Origin: Candidatus Luteimonas excrementigallinarum
GTDB lineage: Bacteria; Pseudomonadota; Gammaproteobacteria; Xanthomonadales; Xanthomonadaceae
Assembly (NCBI GenBank): GCA_019115725.1
Contig: DXCY01000286.1
Coordinates: 1 to 6,236, forward strand
Reading direction: 5' to 3'
Length of the DNA stretch: 6,236 nt
The notes under the pieces were generated by a model. It did not search any database. It saw only the letters and a program-made list of their open reading frames with translations, and was not told the origin of the DNA. The position numbers were made by a program, and so were the translations under genes. Below, piece by piece: positions 5,800 to 6,236 of the stretch; the stretch's first letter is position 1; each line of letters opens with the position of its first letter.

Positions 5800-6236
5800 A
5801 TGAAAGCCCGAATGACACTGCTTGCCCTGTCCTGCTCGCTGGCACTGGCCGCCTGCGGCGGCGACGGCACGCCCACCGATGCCGACCGCACGATGGCGGA
5901 CACGACGGCAATGGACACCACGCCGGCCGACACCACCGCGATGGATACCACCCCCGCCCAGCCTGTGGGCGAGCCGGCCCCCGGCGAAGCCGGTGACACT
6001 GCCCTTGGCGAGGATGCCGAGGCGGAAACCCTCGACCGCCCCTATACCGAACACTCGACCGGCGGCAGCGAGAACGTGGCCCCGGAGGTGAGCGGCTGCG
6101 GCATCACCATCGAGGGCAACGACCGGATGCAGTACAACACCGACTCGATCAACGTGCCGGCGTCGTGCAGCGAATTCACCATCACCCTGGACCACGTCGG
6201 CTCGATGCCGGTGGCCGCAATGGGCCACAACGTGGT
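5800..6236 (+). CDS. Lipoprotein azurin, N-terminal part (partial)
   Basis: The product has 145 full codons before the window edge. Residues 1-19 form a lipoprotein signal: Lys2, Arg4, a hydrophobic core, then LAAC with Cys19 as the lipidation site. Position +2 is Gly, which favours the outer membrane. Residues 20-95 are a low-complexity linker rich in Asp, Thr, Ala, Pro and Glu, with two copies of DTTAMDTTPA (34-53). The cupredoxin domain starts near 97. Cys100 and Cys123 match the azurin Cys3-Cys26 disulfide, and Gly142-His143 match Gly45-His46, the first copper ligands, all with the same offset of 97. Motifs ITIEGNDRMQYNTDSI and MPVAAMGHN are azurin signatures. The remaining ligands (Cys112, His117, Met121) lie outside the window. 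Azurin is a type 1 copper electron carrier. The layout resembles Neisseria Laz. The upstream neighbour is an exported peroxiredoxin. Confidence 0.95.
   Translation, partial: MKARMTLLALSCSLALAACGGDGTPTDADRTMADTTAMDTTPADTTAMDTTPAQPVGEPAPGEAGDTALGEDAEAETLDRPYTEHSTGGSENVAPEVSGCGITIEGNDRMQYNTDSINVPASCSEFTITLDHVGSMPVAAMGHNV
5899..5958 (+). repeat. Tandem 30-base coding repeat in the azurin linker
   Basis: Two adjacent 30-base units each encode DTTAMDTTPA. Each unit is itself two similar five-residue halves (DTTAM, DTTPA). The protein copies are identical, but several third codon positions differ (for example ACG/ACC, GCA/GCG and GAC/GAT). The repeat is therefore not a fresh slippage product and has been kept at the protein level. 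Confidence 0.8.

Noticed and set aside
5731..6228. A 165-codon minus-strand frame opposite the azurin gene.
   Set aside because: The plus strand encodes an unmistakable azurin with the disulfide cysteines and copper-ligand histidine in register.
1..6236. Mobile elements, CRISPR repeats, tRNA genes or phage-like genes.
   Set aside because: I found no spaced direct repeats, terminal inverted repeats, transposase motifs or tRNA-like folds. Codon use is even across the window, and the genes are typical core functions.

Overview
The window is high-G+C DNA from a gammaproteobacterium, most likely family Xanthomonadaceae (Stenotrophomonas / Xanthomonas / Lysobacter relatives). That placement rests on established knowledge of gene order (purM-purN followed by DUF3108 genes, with a divergent DUF2066 gene and an AI-2E/PerM-type transporter) and on the strong G/C preference at third codon positions. 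The genus cannot be fixed from what is visible. This is a dense chromosomal region. I see no insertion sequence, integrase, tRNA, rRNA or CRISPR array.

Left part, minus strand (1-1652): a two-gene unit reads toward the window start. It holds an exported DUF2066 protein of unknown function and, 2 bases after its stop, the first 187 codons of an AI-2E/PerM family membrane transporter that runs off the edge. A divergent intergenic region (1653-1818) separates this unit from the purine operon and holds an extended -10-like element facing purM.

Middle, plus strand (1819-5012): four very tightly packed genes. They are purM (AIR synthetase), purN (GAR transformylase; 4-base gap) and two tandem, diverged DUF3108 genes. 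The second and third junctions in this run use overlapping ATGA stop/start signals. The first two genes act in cytoplasmic de novo purine synthesis. The two DUF3108 products carry signal peptides and should act in the envelope, so the operon joins a housekeeping pathway to envelope proteins of unknown role.

Right part, plus strand (5158-6236): an exported, probably lipid-anchored peroxiredoxin of the BCP/PrxQ type is followed, after a 93-base gap with a bulged stem-loop, by the start of a lipoprotein azurin. The azurin has a long low-complexity linker between its lipidated cysteine and the cupredoxin domain, and it is cut by the window edge just after the first copper-ligand histidine. The two genes look like a small envelope redox / peroxide-defence neighbourhood.

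No clearly novel system is present. The most interesting points are the lipidated azurin with its repeat linker, the exported peroxiredoxin beside it, the stem-loop between them, and the tandem DUF3108 pair translationally coupled to purN.
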